From Caballeronia grimmiae (GTDB lineage Bacteria > Pseudomonadota > Gammaproteobacteria > Burkholderiales > Burkholderiaceae): 64,000 nucleotides of DNA. Position numbers and translations under genes: made by a program. The stretch's first letter is position 1. Each line of letters starts with the position of its first letter. Of this stretch, positions 28,517 to 38,763 are shown in pieces. The notes under the pieces are model-generated. The model was not told where the DNA came from. It did no database searches and saw only the letters and a program-made list of their open reading frames with translations. Location: assembly GCF_000698555.1 (NCBI RefSeq), contig NZ_JFHE01000004.1:1-64000 (forward strand). The letters run 5' to 3'.

Positions 28517-28656
28517 GTCGGTCATGCATGACTCGCGCTATGAGCGGGGCAAGACTGCATTTGCTGGCGTCGTCCATAGCGCGACGCCATTTGCGATGTC
28601 GAAGAAGTCGCGATTCGGGCGGCTAGTGCCGTTGAGCTCGTCGGCACACCCGCCAT

Positions 28657-29685
28657 TCACTCCCCCTCGAACGCCGCCGCCGCCCTTCCCAACCGGTCGT
28701 TCACCGCGATCCATTCGATCGACTCCGGCAACTTCTCCACGAAGATGCGCTCGACATCCGCCCGGTCCAGCGCCCGCAGCAAGCCATACAGCGCACGCGC
28801 ATAGCTCTGTGGATCTTCCGGCGCGGCGATGAAATGCACATGCGGCGCGCGCGCCCACGCGCCCGCGCTCGACGCCCGCGCCACCAGCGCAACCTTCCTT
28901 TCATCCGCCGGCTGAAACGCCGCCAGCATCGGCTCGATCGACGCAAACGGCAGCAGCGCGAGCGGCGTCCTCGGCGCGTAATGCGCCTTCAACGTACCGG
29001 ATGCACGCGGCGCGGTCGCATCGCTGCCATCGGGCAGACGCGGCGCTTCGCCGATCACATCGGCGATCGCTTGCGGACTCACATGCCCCGGCCTCAGCAG
29101 TGCCAGGAAGCCGCGCGACAAATCCAGAATCGTCGATTCGATACCCACGTCCGCTGCCCCGCCATCGAGCACATGAACGGCGCCGCCGAATTCATCGCGG
29201 ACATGTTGCGCGGTCGTCGGACTGACGTGCCCGAACCGGTTCGCCGATGGCCCCGCCACGCCGCCTTGCCTGCCCGTGCCATCACGCCGCGCGTGAAACG
29301 CCGATAGCAAACGCTGCGCGACCGGATGCGAAGGACACCGAACGCCGACCGAATCCTGCCCGCCGCTCACCGCCGCCGGAATATGCGATGCGCGCTTCAG
29401 GATCAGCGTCAGCGGCCCGGGCCAGAACGCGTCGATGAGTTTCTGCGCATCGGCGGGCAACTCGCGGACCCAGTAGCCCGGATCGGCCTCCGGCGCGAGA
29501 TGCACGATCACCGGATGATTCGCCGGCCGTCCCTTTGCCGCATAGATACGCGCGATGGCTTCGGGATTCTCGGCGTCGCCGCCGAGACCGTAGACCGTCT
29601 CGGTCGGGAACGCGACGAGTTCGCCCGCATCGAGCAAGGCTGCGGCCTCGTCGATCTGCGCGGCGCTCGGATAGATGATGGTCAT
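28657..29685 (-). CDS. L-threonylcarbamoyladenylate synthase (Sua5 type)
   Basis: This 342-residue enzyme condenses threonine, bicarbonate and ATP to threonylcarbamoyl-AMP for the t6A37 modification of ANN-decoding tRNAs. The YrdC domain (about 1-200) shows FPTETVYGLGGDA, KGRPANHPVIVHL, PGPLTLIL and the SANRFGHVSPTTA motif. The C-terminal Sua5 domain makes it longer than TsaC. The start MTIIYPSA at 29685 fits the family. It is the last gene of a probable run with purC-purE-purK (19 bp after purK). Confidence 0.92.
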   Translation of the reverse strand: MTIIYPSAAQIDEAAALLDAGELVAFPTETVYGLGGDAENPEAIARIYAAKGRPANHPVIVHLAPEADPGYWVRELPADAQKLIDAFWPGPLTLILKRASHIPAAVSGGQDSVGVRCPSHPVAQRLLSAFHARRDGTGRQGGVAGPSANRFGHVSPTTAQHVRDEFGGAVHVLDGGAADVGIESTILDLSRGFLALLRPGHVSPQAIADVIGEAPRLPDGSDATAPRASGTLKAHYAPRTPLALLPFASIEPMLAAFQPADERKVALVARASSAGAWARAPHVHFIAAPEDPQSYARALYGLLRALDRADVERIFVEKLPESIEWIAVNDRLGRAAAAFEGE

Positions 29686-29704
29686 TGCTTGTGCTGCTTC
29701 AAAC

Positions 29705-30901
29705 TCAGTCCAGCGGAATATGCAGCATTCGCGCACAGTCGCGCGCCGCCGTACGGGCTTCTTCCAGCGTCGCCGCCGTGAAATTGATGTGCCCCATCTT
29801 GCGGCCCGGACGCGCTTCCTCCTTGCCGTACAGATGCAGCCGCGCCGCCGGCATCGCCGCGACGTCGATCCACGCCGGTGCGCGCGCCTTGTCCTTCTTC
29901 TCGCCGTCGAACCAGATATCGCCGAGCAGGTTCAGCATCGCGGCCGGCGAATGCTGGCGCGTGTCGCCGAGCGGCATACCGGTCATCGTGCGGACTTGCT
30001 GCTCGAACTGGCTGGTGGCGCAGGCATCGACCGTATAGTGGCCGGAATTGTGCGGACGCGGCGCCATTTCATTGGCGATCAGCGAGCCGTCTTCCAGCAC
30101 GAAGAACTCGACGCACAGCACGCCGACATAGCCGAGCTTCGCGGCAATCGTCAGCGCCGCGTCCTGCGCCTGCGCGACGAGCGCAGCGGACGCGTCCGGC
30201 GCGGGAACGATCGTCTTCGCCAGAATGCCGTTGACGTGCGTGTTCTGCGCCAGCGGAAACACGGCCGACTTGCCGTCGCCGCCGCGCGCGATCAGCACCG
30301 ACACTTCGTACTTGAGCGGCATGCGCTTTTCGAGCACGCACGGCACGCCCGACAGCGACGCATACGCGGTGCGGACTTCCTGAGCGTTGCGCACGCTCAT
30401 CTGGCCTTTGCCGTCGTAGCCGAGCCGCGCGGTCTTGAGGATGCCCGGCAGCACGGCGGCGATGTCCTCGTCGGCGAGGGCGTCGAGCGCCTCGGGCGAT
30501 TCGATCACCACATGCGGCGCGACCGGCACGCCTGCCTGCGCGATAAAGCGCTTCTCTGCGACGCGATCCTGCGCAATCGCCACGCAACTCGCTGCGGGGC
30601 TGACGAACGTGTATCTCGCAAGCGTTTCGAGGCTCGCAGCCGGGACGTTCTCGAATTCCGTCGACACCGCCGCGCACAGGCGGCCAAGTTCGGTCAGCGC
30701 GGCGCGGTCGTCGTAGGCGGCGCGGATGTGGCGATCCGCGACCGCGCCCGCCGGGCTCGTCTCGTCGGCATCGAGCACGGCGACGCGATAGCCCATCGAT
30801 TGCGCGGCGAAGCAGAACATGCGGCCAAGCTGGCCGCCGCCGACCATGCCGAGCCATGCGCCCGGCAGAATCGGAGAGTTGGGGGAGGATTGTGGGTTCA
30901 T
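29705..30901 (-). CDS. purK: 5-(carboxyamino)imidazole ribonucleotide synthase
   Basis: This 398-residue ATP-grasp enzyme carboxylates AIR to N5-CAIR in de novo purine synthesis. The N-terminal nucleotide fold [16 protein letters not shown], the ATP-grasp core [18 protein letters not shown], and [24 protein letters not shown] are diagnostic. It follows purE after 14 bp. PurK and PurE act in sequence. Confidence 0.95.
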   Translation of the reverse strand: MNPQSSPNSPILPGAWLGMVGGGQLGRMFCFAAQSMGYRVAVLDADETSPAGAVADRHIRAAYDDRAALTELGRLCAAVSTEFENVPAASLETLARYTFVSPAASCVAIAQDRVAEKRFIAQAGVPVAPHVVIESPEALDALADEDIAAVLPGILKTARLGYDGKGQMSVRNAQEVRTAYASLSGVPCVLEKRMPLKYEVSVLIARGGDGKSAVFPLAQNTHVNGILAKTIVPAPDASAALVAQAQDAALTIAAKLGYVGVLCVEFFVLEDGSLIANEMAPRPHNSGHYTVDACATSQFEQQVRTMTGMPLGDTRQHSPAAMLNLLGDIWFDGEKKDKARAPAWIDVAAMPAARLHLYGKEEARPGRKMGHINFTAATLEEARTAARDCARMLHIPLD

Positions 30902-30915
30902 GTCAGGGCAAAAGA

Positions 30916-31437
30916 TCAGAGCGGCGGCAGCGCCATGTCCCGCGCGGCCTGGTTCTGCTTCACGCGAAAAGCGGCGAGCGCTTCGGCATAACGGGAATCG
31001 GTGACGCTCAGAATCGATACCGCGAACAGCGCCGCGTTCGCCGCGCCCGCCTCGCCGATCGCGAATGTCGCGACAGGCACGCCCTTCGGCATCTGCACGA
31101 TCGAATGCAGCGAATCGACGCCCTTCAGGTACTTACTCGCCACCGGGACGCCGAGCACGGGCACCGTGGTCTTCGCCGCGAGCATGCCCGGCAGATGCGC
31201 CGCGCCGCCCGCACCGGCGATGATCGCCCGCACGCCGCGTTCACGGGCGCGCTCGGCGTAGTCGAACATCTCGTCGGGCATGCGGTGCGCGGACACGACC
31301 TTCGCCTCGTACGGCACGCCGAATTCCTGGAGGATCGCCACCGCGTTCTTCATCACGTCCCAGTCGGAACTGGAACCCATCAGCACGCCGACGAGCGGCG
31401 CGTCGTGCGCATGCGCTCCGGTCTGCACTTCACTCAT
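30916..31437 (-). CDS. purE: N5-carboxyaminoimidazole ribonucleotide mutase
   Basis: This 173-residue enzyme converts N5-CAIR to CAIR. The class I PurE motifs [15 protein letters not shown] (phosphate loop) and SAHRMPDEM (catalytic His) are present, followed by [10 protein letters not shown] 14-residue N-terminal extension ([14 protein letters not shown]) precedes the core. It lies between purC and purK on the same strand. Confidence 0.95.
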   Translation of the reverse strand: MSEVQTGAHAHDAPLVGVLMGSSSDWDVMKNAVAILQEFGVPYEAKVVSAHRMPDEMFDYAERARERGVRAIIAGAGGAAHLPGMLAAKTTVPVLGVPVASKYLKGVDSLHSIVQMPKGVPVATFAIGEAGAANAALFAVSILSVTDSRYAEALAAFRVKQNQAARDMALPPL

Positions 31438-31473
31438 ATCGCTACGTTCCTTGGCTCTTGATCGAATGCACGC

Positions 31474-32364
31474 TTACGCGAGCGTCTGCCCCGTAAGGCG
31501 TTGCAGCGCTTCCTGATACTTCTCCGATGTCTTCGCGATCACATCGTCAGGCAGCTTCGGCGCGGGCGGCTCCTTCTTCCACGGCTGCGTTTCCAGCCAG
31601 TCGCGCACGAACTGCTTGTCGAAGGACGGCGGATTGGTGCCGACCTGATAGCCATCGGCGGGCCAGAAACGCGACGAATCGGCGGTGAGCACTTCGTCCA
31701 TCAGATACAGCTCGCCCTTGTTGTCGAGACCGAACTCGAACTTCGTATCCGCGATGATGATGCCGCGCGTCGCCGCGTACTCGGCCGCTTCCTTGTACAA
31801 CTGGATGGAGATGCGCTTGATCGTCGCCGACAGCTCGGTGCCGATGCGGCGCTCCATGTCATCGTAGGTGATGTTTTCGTCGTGATGGCCCATTTCGGCC
31901 TTGGCCGCCGGCGTGAAAATCGGCTCGGGCAGCTTTTCGGCGTTCTGAAGGCCCGGCGGAAGCTGCACGCCGCACACCGCGCCCGTCGCCTGATAGTCCT
32001 TCCAGCCGCTGCCCGCGAGATAACCGCGCACCACGGCTTCCACGAGAATCGGTTCCAGGCGCTTCACGACGACCGCGCGGCCCTTCACCTGCTCGACTTC
32101 GTCTTCAGCGACGACGCTCGCGGGATCGATGCCCGTATTGTGGTTCGGCACGATGTGGCCGAGCTTCTCGAACCAGAAATCGGCCATCTGGTTCAGCACG
32201 CGGCCCTTGTTCGGGATCGGCTCGCCCATGACGACGTCGAATGCGGAAAGGCGGTCGGTCGTCACGATGAGGAGCTTGTCCTGACCGACGGCGTAGTTGT
32301 CGCGGACCTTGCCACGGCCGAGCAGCGGCAGCGATTTGATCGTGGATTCGTAGAGCGTGGACAT
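31474..32364 (-). CDS. purC: SAICAR synthase (phosphoribosylaminoimidazole-succinocarboxamide synthase)
   Basis: This 296-residue ligase joins CAIR and aspartate. [30 protein letters not shown] and the C-terminal [14 protein letters not shown] match the long plant/bacterial-type PurC. MSTLYES (32364) is preferred; an in-frame ATG two codons upstream is possible, and neither has a good Shine-Dalgarno. It is the first gene of purC-purE-purK. An intrinsic terminator hairpin ends only about 20 bp before its start codon, with a second hairpin above it, so leader-based control is possible. Confidence 0.94.
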   Translation of the reverse strand: MSTLYESTIKSLPLLGRGKVRDNYAVGQDKLLIVTTDRLSAFDVVMGEPIPNKGRVLNQMADFWFEKLGHIVPNHNTGIDPASVVAEDEVEQVKGRAVVVKRLEPILVEAVVRGYLAGSGWKDYQATGAVCGVQLPPGLQNAEKLPEPIFTPAAKAEMGHHDENITYDDMERRIGTELSATIKRISIQLYKEAAEYAATRGIIIADTKFEFGLDNKGELYLMDEVLTADSSRFWPADGYQVGTNPPSFDKQFVRDWLETQPWKKEPPAPKLPDDVIAKTSEKYQEALQRLTGQTLA

Positions 32365-32384
32365 CGTCATGTACCGGAGAGACG

Positions 32385-32424
32385 TAAAAAAAGTGAGTCG
32401 CCGCTTGCTGTGCGAGCGGCGACT
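32385..32424 (-). terminator. Intrinsic terminator between fba and purC, within the purC leader
   Basis: Minus-strand stem AGTCGCCGCT / AGCGGCGACT (10 bp, perfect) with a 9-nt loop and seven T ending at 32386. It either ends the fba transcript, or lies inside the purC 5' leader as an attenuator, because it stops just 20 bp before the purC start. Confidence 0.85.
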
Positions 32425-32446
32425 GATGGGGCAAACGGGAAATGCG

Positions 32447-32472
32447 AACGGGTCCCGTCGCCGGAACCCGTT
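32447..32472 (-). promoter_or_regulatory. Second hairpin in the fba-purC spacer
   Basis: AACGGGTTCC / GGGACCCGTT forms a 10-bp stem (one G-T pair) with a 6-nt loop. No T tract follows. On the minus strand it precedes the terminator hairpin by 22 nt. Confidence 0.6.
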
Positions 32473-32511
32473 GATTTTACTTTACAAACAGCGTGAGGCC
32501 TCGACCCGCTG

Positions 32512-33576
32512 TCACTTCACGATCTGCGCAAGCTCGCCGGACTTGTACTTCTCGGCGATCTTGTCGAGCGGAATCGGCTTGATCTTGCCCGCCTGGCCTT
32601 CGCAGCCGAACTGCATGTAACGCTGGCGGCAGATTTCCTTGGCGGCTTCGCGTGCGGGCTTCAGATAGTCGCGCGGATCGAACTTCGACGGATTTTCGAA
32701 CAGATAGCGGCGGATCGCGCCGGTAATCGCGAGACGCAGATCGGTGTCGATGTTCACCTTGCGCACGCCGTGCTTGATGCCTTCCTGAATCTCTTCGACC
32801 GGCACGCCGTAGGTTTCCTTCATGTCGCCGCCGAATTCGCGGATTTCCGCCAGCAACTCCTGCGGCACCGACGACGAACCGTGCATCACGAGGTGCGTGT
32901 TCGGAATGCGCTGGTGGATTTCCTTGATGCGGTCGATCGCCAGGATATCGCCGGTCGGCTTCTTCGAGAACTTGTACGCACCATGCGACGTGCCGATGGC
33001 GATCGCCAGCGCATCGCATTGCGTGAGCTTGACGAAGTCGGCGGCCTGCTCGACGTCCGTCAGCAACTGTTCGCGCGTCATCGTGCCTTCGGCGCCGTGG
33101 CCGTCTTCCTTGTCGCCCTTCATCGTTTCGAGCGAGCCGAGCACGCCCAGCTCCGCTTCGACGGTCACGCCGATCGAATGCGAGAACTCGACCACCTTGC
33201 GCGACACCTCGACGTTGTAGTCGTAGGACGCGACGGTCTTGCCGTCGGCTTCGAGCGAGCCGTCCATCATCACGCTGGTGAAGCCCGAGCGGATCGCGGC
33301 CATGCACACCGCCGGCGACTGGCCGTGATCCTGATGCATCACGACCGGAATATGCGGATACGACTCGACCGCCGCTTCGATCAGATGCCGCAGGAACGCT
33401 TCGCCTGCGTACTTACGGGCGCCAGCCGACGCCTGCATGATCACCGGCGCGTTGACTTCGTTCGCGGCCGACATGATCGCCTGCACCTGTTCGAGGTTGT
33501 TCACGTTGAATGCCGGGAGGCCGTAGCCGTGTTCGGCCGCGTGATCCAGCAATTGACGCATTGATACGAGAGGCAT
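32512..33576 (-). CDS. fba: Fructose-bisphosphate aldolase, class II
   Basis: This 354-residue zinc-dependent aldolase interconverts fructose-1,6-bisphosphate with two triose phosphates (glycolysis, gluconeogenesis, Calvin-type). The class II zinc motif [14 protein letters not shown], the second zinc ligands in ELGVLGS and the phosphate-binding [12 protein letters not shown] are visible. The start [10 protein letters not shown] is supported by GGAG 8 bp upstream; a longer frame codes for non-homologous sequence. It lies downstream of pyk on the same strand. Confidence 0.95.
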   Translation of the reverse strand: MPLVSMRQLLDHAAEHGYGLPAFNVNNLEQVQAIMSAANEVNAPVIMQASAGARKYAGEAFLRHLIEAAVESYPHIPVVMHQDHGQSPAVCMAAIRSGFTSVMMDGSLEADGKTVASYDYNVEVSRKVVEFSHSIGVTVEAELGVLGSLETMKGDKEDGHGAEGTMTREQLLTDVEQAADFVKLTQCDALAIAIGTSHGAYKFSKKPTGDILAIDRIKEIHQRIPNTHLVMHGSSSVPQELLAEIREFGGDMKETYGVPVEEIQEGIKHGVRKVNIDTDLRLAITGAIRRYLFENPSKFDPRDYLKPAREAAKEICRQRYMQFGCEGQAGKIKPIPLDKIAEKYKSGELAQIVK

Positions 33577-33765
33577 TGTGGAACTCCATGATGTGAAACG
33601 AAAATCCGGCGCGCACGATTCTGCTCTGGGGCAGTTTTTCGGCCTATGGCTGGCAGCGACGGACGCCGGCGGGCGAGCCGCCGTGCGTCGTCTTGCGCGC
33701 TTTGCAATACAGGTGAAACCGCGCGGCGCTTGACCTCGCATCGTTCTCGAAATTACGCGGGGCCG

Positions 33766-35202
33766 TCAGAAATGATCGCCGACGCGCACGATCTTCAGCG
33801 TGTTCGTGCCGCCCGCCTGCCCCATCGGTTCGCCGACGGTGAGCACGACCATATCGCCGCGCGCCGCATAGCCTTTCGACACGACCACTTCGAGCGCCTG
33901 ATTGAGCGCGGTGTCGCGGTCCATGTTGGTGTCGAGATGCAGCGGCGTGACGTTCCGATACAGCGACATCGTACGTTCGCTGCCCACGCGCGGCGTCAGC
34001 GCGAAGATCGGAACGTGCGACCAGTGGCGCGACATCCACAGCGCGGTGGAGCCGGACTCGGTCAGCGCCACGACGGCCTTCGCGCCGAGGTGATACGCCG
34101 TGAACAGCGCGCCCATCGCGATGGACTGGTCGATGCGCGTGAACGTCCGGTCGAGGAAGTCGCGGTCCAGTTGCGACTCTTCGGACTTCTCGGCTTCGAC
34201 GCACACGGCGGCCATCGTCTCGATGGTCGTGACCGGGTACTTGCCCGCGGCCGTCTCGGCGGAAAGCATCACGGCATCGGTGCCGTCGAGCACGGCGTTC
34301 GCGACGTCCGATACTTCCGCGCGCGTCGGCACGGGCGCGTGGATCATCGATTCCATCATCTGCGTCGCGGTGATCACGAGCTTGTTCGACTCGCGCGCCA
34401 TGCGGATCATGCGCTTTTGCAGCGCCGGCACCGCCGCGTTGCCGACTTCCACCGCGAGATCGCCGCGCGCGACCATGATGCCGTCGGACGCGTCGAGGAT
34501 GCCCTGCAGCGCCGGAATGGCTTCGGCACGCTCGATCTTCGCGATCATCTTCGGCTTGATGCCGTAAGGCGCACCCGCGATGTTCGCGAGTTGCCGCGCC
34601 ATTTCCATGTCCGTCGCGTTCTTCGGGAAGGAGACCGCGACGAAATCCGCGCCGAGCGACATCGCCGTCTTGATGTCCTCCATGTCCTTCTCGGTCAGCG
34701 CGGGCGCGGTCAGCCCGCCGCCCTGCCGGTTGATGCCCTTGTTGTTCGACAGTTCGCCGCCGACCTTGACGGTCGTGTGAATCTCCTCGCCGATCACGCG
34801 CGTCACGTCGAGGACGATGAGGCCGTCGTTGAGCAGCAGCGTGTCGCCCGCGCGCAGGTCGCGCGGCAGATCCTTGTAATCGAGGCCGACGCGCTCGTTG
34901 TTGCCGAGTTCGCAATTGGCATCGAGGACGAACGAATTGCCCGCAACGAGCATCGTCTTGTTGTTTTCGAACTTGCCGACGCGGATCTTCGGACCTTGCA
35001 GGTCCGCCATGATCGCGACCTCGCGGCCCACCTGACGCGCCGCCTCCCGCACCCATTCGGCGCGCTGGCGATGATCGTCGGCGGTGCCGTGCGAGAAGTT
35101 GAAGCGAACGACATCGAGCCCCGCCTGCATCATCTGAAGCAGGATGCCGGGGTTGCTCGAAGCGGGGCCGATGGTGGCAACAATCTTGGTGGCGCGATGC
35201 AT
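33766..35202 (-). CDS. pyk: Pyruvate kinase
   Basis: This 478-residue glycolytic enzyme makes pyruvate and ATP from phosphoenolpyruvate. RATKIVATIGPASS at the N-terminus, the signature IMVARGDLAVEVG and the active-site KIERAEAIPAL place it firmly. The start MHRATKIVATIGP (35202) fits the family. The frame is open for about 140 further codons upstream, through the whole pgk-pyk spacer, with no ATG in the nearest part. Any longer product would need an alternative start and would be atypical. Confidence 0.95.
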   Translation of the reverse strand: MHRATKIVATIGPASSNPGILLQMMQAGLDVVRFNFSHGTADDHRQRAEWVREAARQVGREVAIMADLQGPKIRVGKFENNKTMLVAGNSFVLDANCELGNNERVGLDYKDLPRDLRAGDTLLLNDGLIVLDVTRVIGEEIHTTVKVGGELSNNKGINRQGGGLTAPALTEKDMEDIKTAMSLGADFVAVSFPKNATDMEMARQLANIAGAPYGIKPKMIAKIERAEAIPALQGILDASDGIMVARGDLAVEVGNAAVPALQKRMIRMARESNKLVITATQMMESMIHAPVPTRAEVSDVANAVLDGTDAVMLSAETAAGKYPVTTIETMAAVCVEAEKSEESQLDRDFLDRTFTRIDQSIAMGALFTAYHLGAKAVVALTESGSTALWMSRHWSHVPIFALTPRVGSERTMSLYRNVTPLHLDTNMDRDTALNQALEVVVSKGYAARGDMVVLTVGEPMGQAGGTNTLKIVRVGDHF

Positions 35203-35623
35203 GGAATTCCTCGTCTCAGTGGGATCGCCCGTGACAACGCTGCGAGCACGTTGCGCCAACGGTGACGTGTTGCTCACCGCTTGCGCGCGCGCGCCGGTCA
35301 GTGCCGGCGTCGCTTTATCGATTTCTTTCTCGGCCTGCGTGGCCACGCCGCCGATGATGACGACAGGCGGCGCCGGCAATGCGGCCTCGCCTTCGCTTTC
35401 GTCTTGACTTTCGTTCTGCTGCTGGCTCTGGCTTTCGTCGGCGGACAGCCCGTCCGTCCGGGCCGCCTCCGCGATGACCAGCGCCGCTTCGGCCGCGGCA
35501 TCGAGCGCATCGCCCGATGCGCCGCCCGCGATCACGTTCCTGACTTCATCTGCTTGCGCGCCGCCGGCTGCTTGCGCGCCCTGCTTGCCTGCTTTCGCCG
35601 GATCGTTTCGGGCGGCCAACGCC
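35203..35623 (-). other. pgk-pyk spacer, open in phase with pyk
   Basis: This 421-bp stretch has no stop codon in the pyk frame and would encode a low-complexity Ala/Gln/Glu/Ser-rich segment (for example SADESQSQQQNESQDESEGE). No ATG is seen in that frame near the pgk end. It could be an unannotated small acidic protein starting at GTG/TTG, an N-terminal extension of pyruvate kinase, or only high-GC read-through. I see no clear promoter or terminator in it. Confidence 0.45.
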
Positions 35624-36820
35624 TCAAGCCCCGGCGCGGGACTGAAGCACTTCCACCGCGGGCAGCGTCTTGCCTTCGAGGAATTCGAGGAACGCGCCGC
35701 CGCCGGTCGAGATATAGCTGACCTTGTCGTGGATGTCGTACTTCGCGATGGCCGCGAGCGTGTCGCCGCCGCCCGCGATCGAGAACGCCGACGAATTCGC
35801 GATTGCCTGCGCAAGCGTCTTCGTGCCGTTGCCGAACTGGTCGAACTCGAACACGCCGACCGGGCCGTTCCATACGATGGTGCCGGCAGTCGCCAGTTGC
35901 GCGGCGAGCGCGTTGGCGGTGTCCGGGCCGATGTCGAGGATCAGGTCGTCGTCGGCGACATCGGCGACGGGCTTCGTTTCCGCCTTCGCGGTCGCGGCGA
36001 ATTCCTTCGCGGTCACGACATCGCTCGGAATCGGCACGGAAGCGCCACGCGCGCGCGCCTGCTCGATGATTTCCTTCGCCTCGCCGACGAGGTCCGCTTC
36101 CGCCAGCGACTTGCCGATCTTCAGGCCCGACGCGAGCATGAACGTGTTGGCAATTCCGCCGCCGACGATCAGTTGGTCCACCTTCTCCGCCAGCGATTTC
36201 AAAATGGTCAGCTTGGTCGACACCTTCGACCCGGCGACGATCGCGACGAGCGGACGCTTCGGGTTGCCGAGCGCCTTGCCGAGCGCATCGAGTTCGGCGG
36301 CGAGCAGCGGCCCGGCGCACGCGACGCTCGCGTACTTCGCGATGCCGTGCGTGGTCGCCTCGGCGCGATGCGCGGTGCCGAACGCGTCGTTCACGTAGAT
36401 GTCGCAGAGCTTCGCGAGCTTTTGCGCGAGGCCGTCGTCGTTCTTCTTCTCGCCCTTGTTGCAACGGCAGTTTTCGAGCAGCACGACATTGCCCGGCTGC
36501 ACGTCGACGCCATCGACCCAGTTCGCGACGAGCGGAACCTCGCGGCCCAGCAGTTCCGAGAGGCGCTTCGCGACCGGCGCGAGCGAATCTTCCGGCTTGA
36601 ACTGGCCTTCGGTCGGGCGGCCCAGATGGGAAGTAACCATCACGGCGGCGCCCGCTTCGAGCGCGGCCTTGATCGCCGGGACGGAGGCGCGCACGCGCGT
36701 GTCTTCGGTGATGTTGCCGGCGTCGTCCTGCGGCACGTTGAGGTCCGCGCGGATGAATACACGCTTGCCAGAGACTTTGCCTTCGGCGATCAGATCGGTG
36801 AAACGCAGTACTTTCGTCAT
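35624..36820 (-). CDS. pgk: Phosphoglycerate kinase
   Basis: This 398-residue enzyme interconverts 1,3-bisphosphoglycerate and 3-phosphoglycerate with [42 protein letters not shown] and the C-terminal [12 protein letters not shown] are conserved. The nucleotide-side motif reads [17 protein letters not shown] at 36820 is chosen; an upstream TTG gives only three extra residues. It is the upstream member of the pgk-pyk-fba run. Confidence 0.95.
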   Translation of the reverse strand: MTKVLRFTDLIAEGKVSGKRVFIRADLNVPQDDAGNITEDTRVRASVPAIKAALEAGAAVMVTSHLGRPTEGQFKPEDSLAPVAKRLSELLGREVPLVANWVDGVDVQPGNVVLLENCRCNKGEKKNDDGLAQKLAKLCDIYVNDAFGTAHRAEATTHGIAKYASVACAGPLLAAELDALGKALGNPKRPLVAIVAGSKVSTKLTILKSLAEKVDQLIVGGGIANTFMLASGLKIGKSLAEADLVGEAKEIIEQARARGASVPIPSDVVTAKEFAATAKAETKPVADVADDDLILDIGPDTANALAAQLATAGTIVWNGPVGVFEFDQFGNGTKTLAQAIANSSAFSIAGGGDTLAAIAKYDIHDKVSYISTGGGAFLEFLEGKTLPAVEVLQSRAGA

Positions 36821-37229
36821 GGGAGTCAACGTTAGTCAGAAAAGCGGTTCGGGCGAAGAAGCGGCTGGATGCGGCTGCTTCGGGGACATGCGGCGGGGGA
36901 CTGGAAAGGTGCGCCCCGCGCGTGGATCAATCTGGGGGCGAAGGCCGCGCAAGTGATATGAGCGCGCGGCTGGAATGCGGAGGGAAGGAGTCGGACGGCG
37001 GACCGCAACGCGTGTGCGCCGGGTTGGCGCGGACGCACGGCTGCGGCGATTCTGCCGGAGGCGGCGAGCTGCACAACCGTTGCGCGGTGACTGCCGGACT
37101 CACTTTCGACCTCGCTCTGCGACAGGAAAGACCGTCATTTTAACTGAATGGCCCGTCTGCTCTAGCCCGCAATGCTTGATGATGCGTATTTGGCGCATCC
37201 GTCGATGGCAGGCAGCGGTCTTCGGCGGC
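36821..37229. other. Intergenic region, pgk upstream side and azlD downstream side
   Basis: No convincing gene on either strand. A small inverted repeat GATGCG-N7-CGCATC (37181-37199), 30 bp past the azlD stop, could be a weak hairpin at the end of the azlCD transcript. The pgk promoter presumably lies here, but I cannot point to a clear -35/-10 pair. Confidence 0.4.
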
Positions 37230-37553
37230 TCACGCGACGAGCCTCAGCAGCGTGAAAGCGATCATGCCGACGGCGATCGTGCCCATCATCCCGCGCCGCC
37301 ACAGGTAATACGCGAGTGCGGCGAGCGAGGCCCACATCGCGTGATTCGACAGCGCGACGGAAAGGCCAGCGGGCGTTTCCAGCACGCCCGGTACGACGAC
37401 AGCCGCGAGCGCGGCCGCTGGCGCGTACCGCAGCACGCGCTGGACGCGCGGCGGCAGCACCGTGCGCTCGCCGCCGAACAAAAAGAATGCGCGCGTCGCC
37501 GCGGTGACGAGGCCCATGCCGAGAATTGCCAGCCAGGTCTGCAGCGAAGTCAT
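37230..37553 (-). CDS. AzlD-family branched-chain amino acid exporter small subunit
   Basis: A 107-residue protein with four predicted membrane helices and the family start TSLQTWLAILGMGLVTAATRAFF. The small subunit pairs with AzlC to export branched-chain or other amino acids. Its ATG overlaps the azlC stop by 4 bp (ATGA), so translation is coupled. The presence of ilvE about 1.2 kb away fits branched-chain amino acid homeostasis, but specificity is not shown. Confidence 0.88.
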   Translation of the reverse strand: MTSLQTWLAILGMGLVTAATRAFFLFGGERTVLPPRVQRVLRYAPAAALAAVVVPGVLETPAGLSVALSNHAMWASLAALAYYLWRRGMMGTIAVGMIAFTLLRLVA

Positions 37554-38338
37554 TGCGCGCGCCTCATGGTGTCGGATTCAGCGTCGGGTGCGGGTGGCGC
37601 TTCGGCGTCCGCCGCGGGCAACGCCGCCGGCCTCGAGCGGTCCGCGATGACATCGGCGAGCGTGCCGGCCAGCAGCGCGGCGAGCACCGCGAGCGGCAGG
37701 CTCAGCCGATACGGCAGATCGAACGCGAGCAGCGCCACGACACTCGCGACGGCCACGGCGGCGAGCGTGGAGCGCGTCGCGATGGCCGAAACGATCAGCG
37801 GAATCAGCGCGAGCGTGCCCGCCAGTTCCAGTCCCCATTTGGCCGGGATCAGGCTCGCGAGCAGCATGCCGGCGACCGACGAGACCTGCCACCACAGCCA
37901 GCACACGAGCGCGAGCCCCCAGAAGAACGCTTCCTTCCCGGCCCGGTCGGCCGGCGCGAAATTCCGCTTCGAAAACATCAGATAGATGATGTCGCCGTTG
38001 AAGTAACCGATCAGCACGCGGCGCCACATCGGCAGATGGGAGAAGTGCGGCGCGAGCCCGGCGCTAAAAATGACGAAGCGCAGGTTCACCATCGCGGCGG
38101 TCAGCAGCAGCGTCCAGAGCGGCAGCTTCGCGGCGAAAAGCGGCAGCGCCGCGAGCTGCGACGATCCCGCGTAGACCGCGAACGACATGCCGAGCGCCTG
38201 CGGCAGCGTGAGCACCGACTTGCTCATCGCGACGCCGGTGACGAGGCCCCACGAAAACGTGGCGAGAATGGCGGGAGAGAAGGCGCGGACACCTTCGAGA
38301 AATGCACGGCGATTCGTGTGGGACAGGCGGTCGAGCAT
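37550..38338 (-). CDS. AzlC-family amino acid exporter large subunit
   Basis: A 262-residue inner membrane protein with the AzlC pattern: RAFLEGVRAFSPAILATFSWGLVTG, SFAVYAGSSQLAALPL, and AMVNLRFVIFSAGLAPHF. Start MLDRLSH at 38338. The C-terminal 30 residues are a Pro/Ala/Asp-rich cytosolic tail. It forms an exporter with the overlapping small subunit and is transcribed divergently from ilvE. Confidence 0.9.
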   Translation of the reverse strand: MLDRLSHTNRRAFLEGVRAFSPAILATFSWGLVTGVAMSKSVLTLPQALGMSFAVYAGSSQLAALPLFAAKLPLWTLLLTAAMVNLRFVIFSAGLAPHFSHLPMWRRVLIGYFNGDIIYLMFSKRNFAPADRAGKEAFFWGLALVCWLWWQVSSVAGMLLASLIPAKWGLELAGTLALIPLIVSAIATRSTLAAVAVASVVALLAFDLPYRLSLPLAVLAALLAGTLADVIADRSRPAALPAADAEAPPAPDAESDTMRRAQ

Positions 38339-38763
38339 GGACGGATGCGAGGCCAAATTATTGCGATGCCGATGCGCGCTGATTCAGGGCGAGGCGCCGC
38401 CCGATGCGGCTGCAACACAAAGCGCGCGGAAAACGTAAAGCAAGGTGAAGCGGATACTGCGAACCACCGCCCGTCCCCGATGAGCTGCGCGACGATCCGA
38501 AAGAAGAAGCGAAAAGATCGAAGCTGCCATTCACGTTCGCGGTGAAATGCAAAGTATAGCGGCGCGAAAGGCGCTTTTAGCTCGGTCCAATTGTCAAAAG
38601 ACGCTAAAATGGCGGTCTTTCACCGCCTTTGCGCCGAGCCTGCGTTTTGCATGCTTCTACAGACAAACAGCAGGCAATAGGCAGTCGACCGGCTAATAAC
38701 CGGCGCTTGAGCGGCGGACACGGTTCCATCGAAATCACTGAACGAGACAGCTAGGAGAAGCGT
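38339..38763. other. Divergent promoter region azlC / ilvE
   Basis: About 425 bp without a gene. AT-richer sequence around 38560-38620 (AATTGTCAAAAG, TAAAAT) probably holds a promoter, but no well-spaced -35/-10 pair stands out. AGGAG is placed a few bases before the ilvE ATG. No riboswitch-like or leader-peptide structure was recognised. Confidence 0.4.
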
